Shown: one piece after another, positions 15,125 through 15,249 of the stretch | Layout: every line of letters starts with the position of its first letter | Position numbering within the stretch: position 1 is the first letter of the stretch | From: Pseudomonadota bacterium | Lineage (GTDB): Bacteria; Pseudomonadota; Gammaproteobacteria; Burkholderiales; Ferrovaceae | Length of the DNA: 15,249 nt | Assembly (NCBI GenBank): GCA_021805725.1 | Contig: JAJZEH010000078.1 | Location: forward strand, 1 to 15,249 | Direction: 5' to 3' | Position numbers and translations under genes: made by a program | Notes under the pieces: model-generated | The model's input: only the letters and a program-made list of their open reading frames with translations | Told to the model about the DNA's origin: nothing | The model's database searches: none

Positions 15125-15249
15125 TTAGCTGCCAAACTTCCGCAACAGGTCTATGTCAGGAATGGTAATGTCTTTGCCCTCGATTTCAATCAGTCCGTTT
15201 GACACAAGGTCATGAATCATCCTTGAAAAGGTTTCCGGCGTGATGTTCA
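15125..15249 (-). CDS. Crp/Fnr-family transcriptional regulator, 3' end
   Basis: This is the partial C-terminus of a minus-strand gene whose start lies beyond the right edge. The 40 visible codons begin NITPETFSRMIHDL, continue VSNGLIEIEGKDITI, and end at a TAA at 15127-15125. The TPETFSR motif is the recognition helix of the Crp/Fnr winged helix-turn-helix, and the next part is its wing. Whether it senses oxygen, cAMP or another signal depends on the missing N-terminal domain. GC is near 45%, below the neighbouring genes. It converges on the tRNA-Lys genes. Confidence 0.8.
   Translation of the reverse strand, partial: NITPETFSRMIHDLVSNGLIEIEGKDITIPDIDLLRKFGS

Noticed and set aside
14823..15128. 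101-codon plus-strand reading frame across the second tRNA-Lys
   Set aside because: Its first part is a translation of the tRNA itself (SLAQLVEQRTLNPLVEGSNP), a well-known spurious product, and the rest has no family features.
14734..15249. tRNA attachment site of an integrated element
   Set aside because: No copy of the tRNA 3' end and no integrase is seen within the window; it remains possible only beyond the edge.

Overview
The window reads as a stretch of betaproteobacterial chromosome with dense housekeeping genes. GC is about 63% in a hand-counted piece of tolB. Pointers to Betaproteobacteria are the RuvC core ([18 protein letters not shown]), an SlmA-type TetR regulator, a four-cysteine DksA, and the order yebC-ruvCAB-ybgC-tolQRAB-pal-cpoB. 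I cannot name the genus with confidence.

Layout. (1) Positions 1-2614, plus strand: rpsO and pnp, separated by an intrinsic terminator, then two back-to-back terminator hairpins. (2) Positions 2692-5528, minus strand: a two-component system. A membrane sensor kinase overlaps by 4 nt an NtrC-family, sigma54-type response regulator with a changed GAFTGA loop (GAYTSA). (3) Positions 5559-6672: dksA (plus) and slmA (minus) converge on one shared bidirectional terminator. (4) Positions 6758-14695, plus strand: a long run of closely packed or overlapping genes. It holds yebC, the Holliday-junction genes ruvC, ruvA and ruvB, the thioesterase gene ybgC, and the complete Tol-Pal envelope system (tolQ, tolR, tolA, tolB, pal, cpoB). 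(5) Positions 14692-14913: a near-consensus sigma70 promoter and two tandem lysine tRNA genes, anticodons TTT and CTT. (6) Positions 14914-15249: GC falls to about 48%. This end holds two near-identical 15-bp repeats that resemble an insertion-sequence end, about 150 bp without a recognisable gene, and the 3' end of a minus-strand Crp/Fnr-family regulator gene cut by the window edge.

How the genes work together. TolQ, TolR and TolA form the inner-membrane motor that acts through TolB and Pal on the outer membrane during cell division; CpoB couples this to wall synthesis, and SlmA guards the nucleoid against division. RuvA and RuvB migrate Holliday junctions for RuvC to cut. DksA, ribosomal protein S15, PNPase and the lysine tRNAs serve transcription, RNA turnover and translation.

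I see no novel multi-gene system, defence island, CRISPR array or prophage. The points most worth checking are: ruvC lacks ATG, GTG or TTG at its expected start and has ATC there; the first tRNA-Lys has a mismatched T stem and a G1-U72 end pair; the response regulator and kinase carry variant motifs; and the repeats beside the tRNAs may be an IS remnant. Several genes (pnp, dksA, slmA, yebC, tolQ, tolA, cpoB) appear to start with GTG or TTG.
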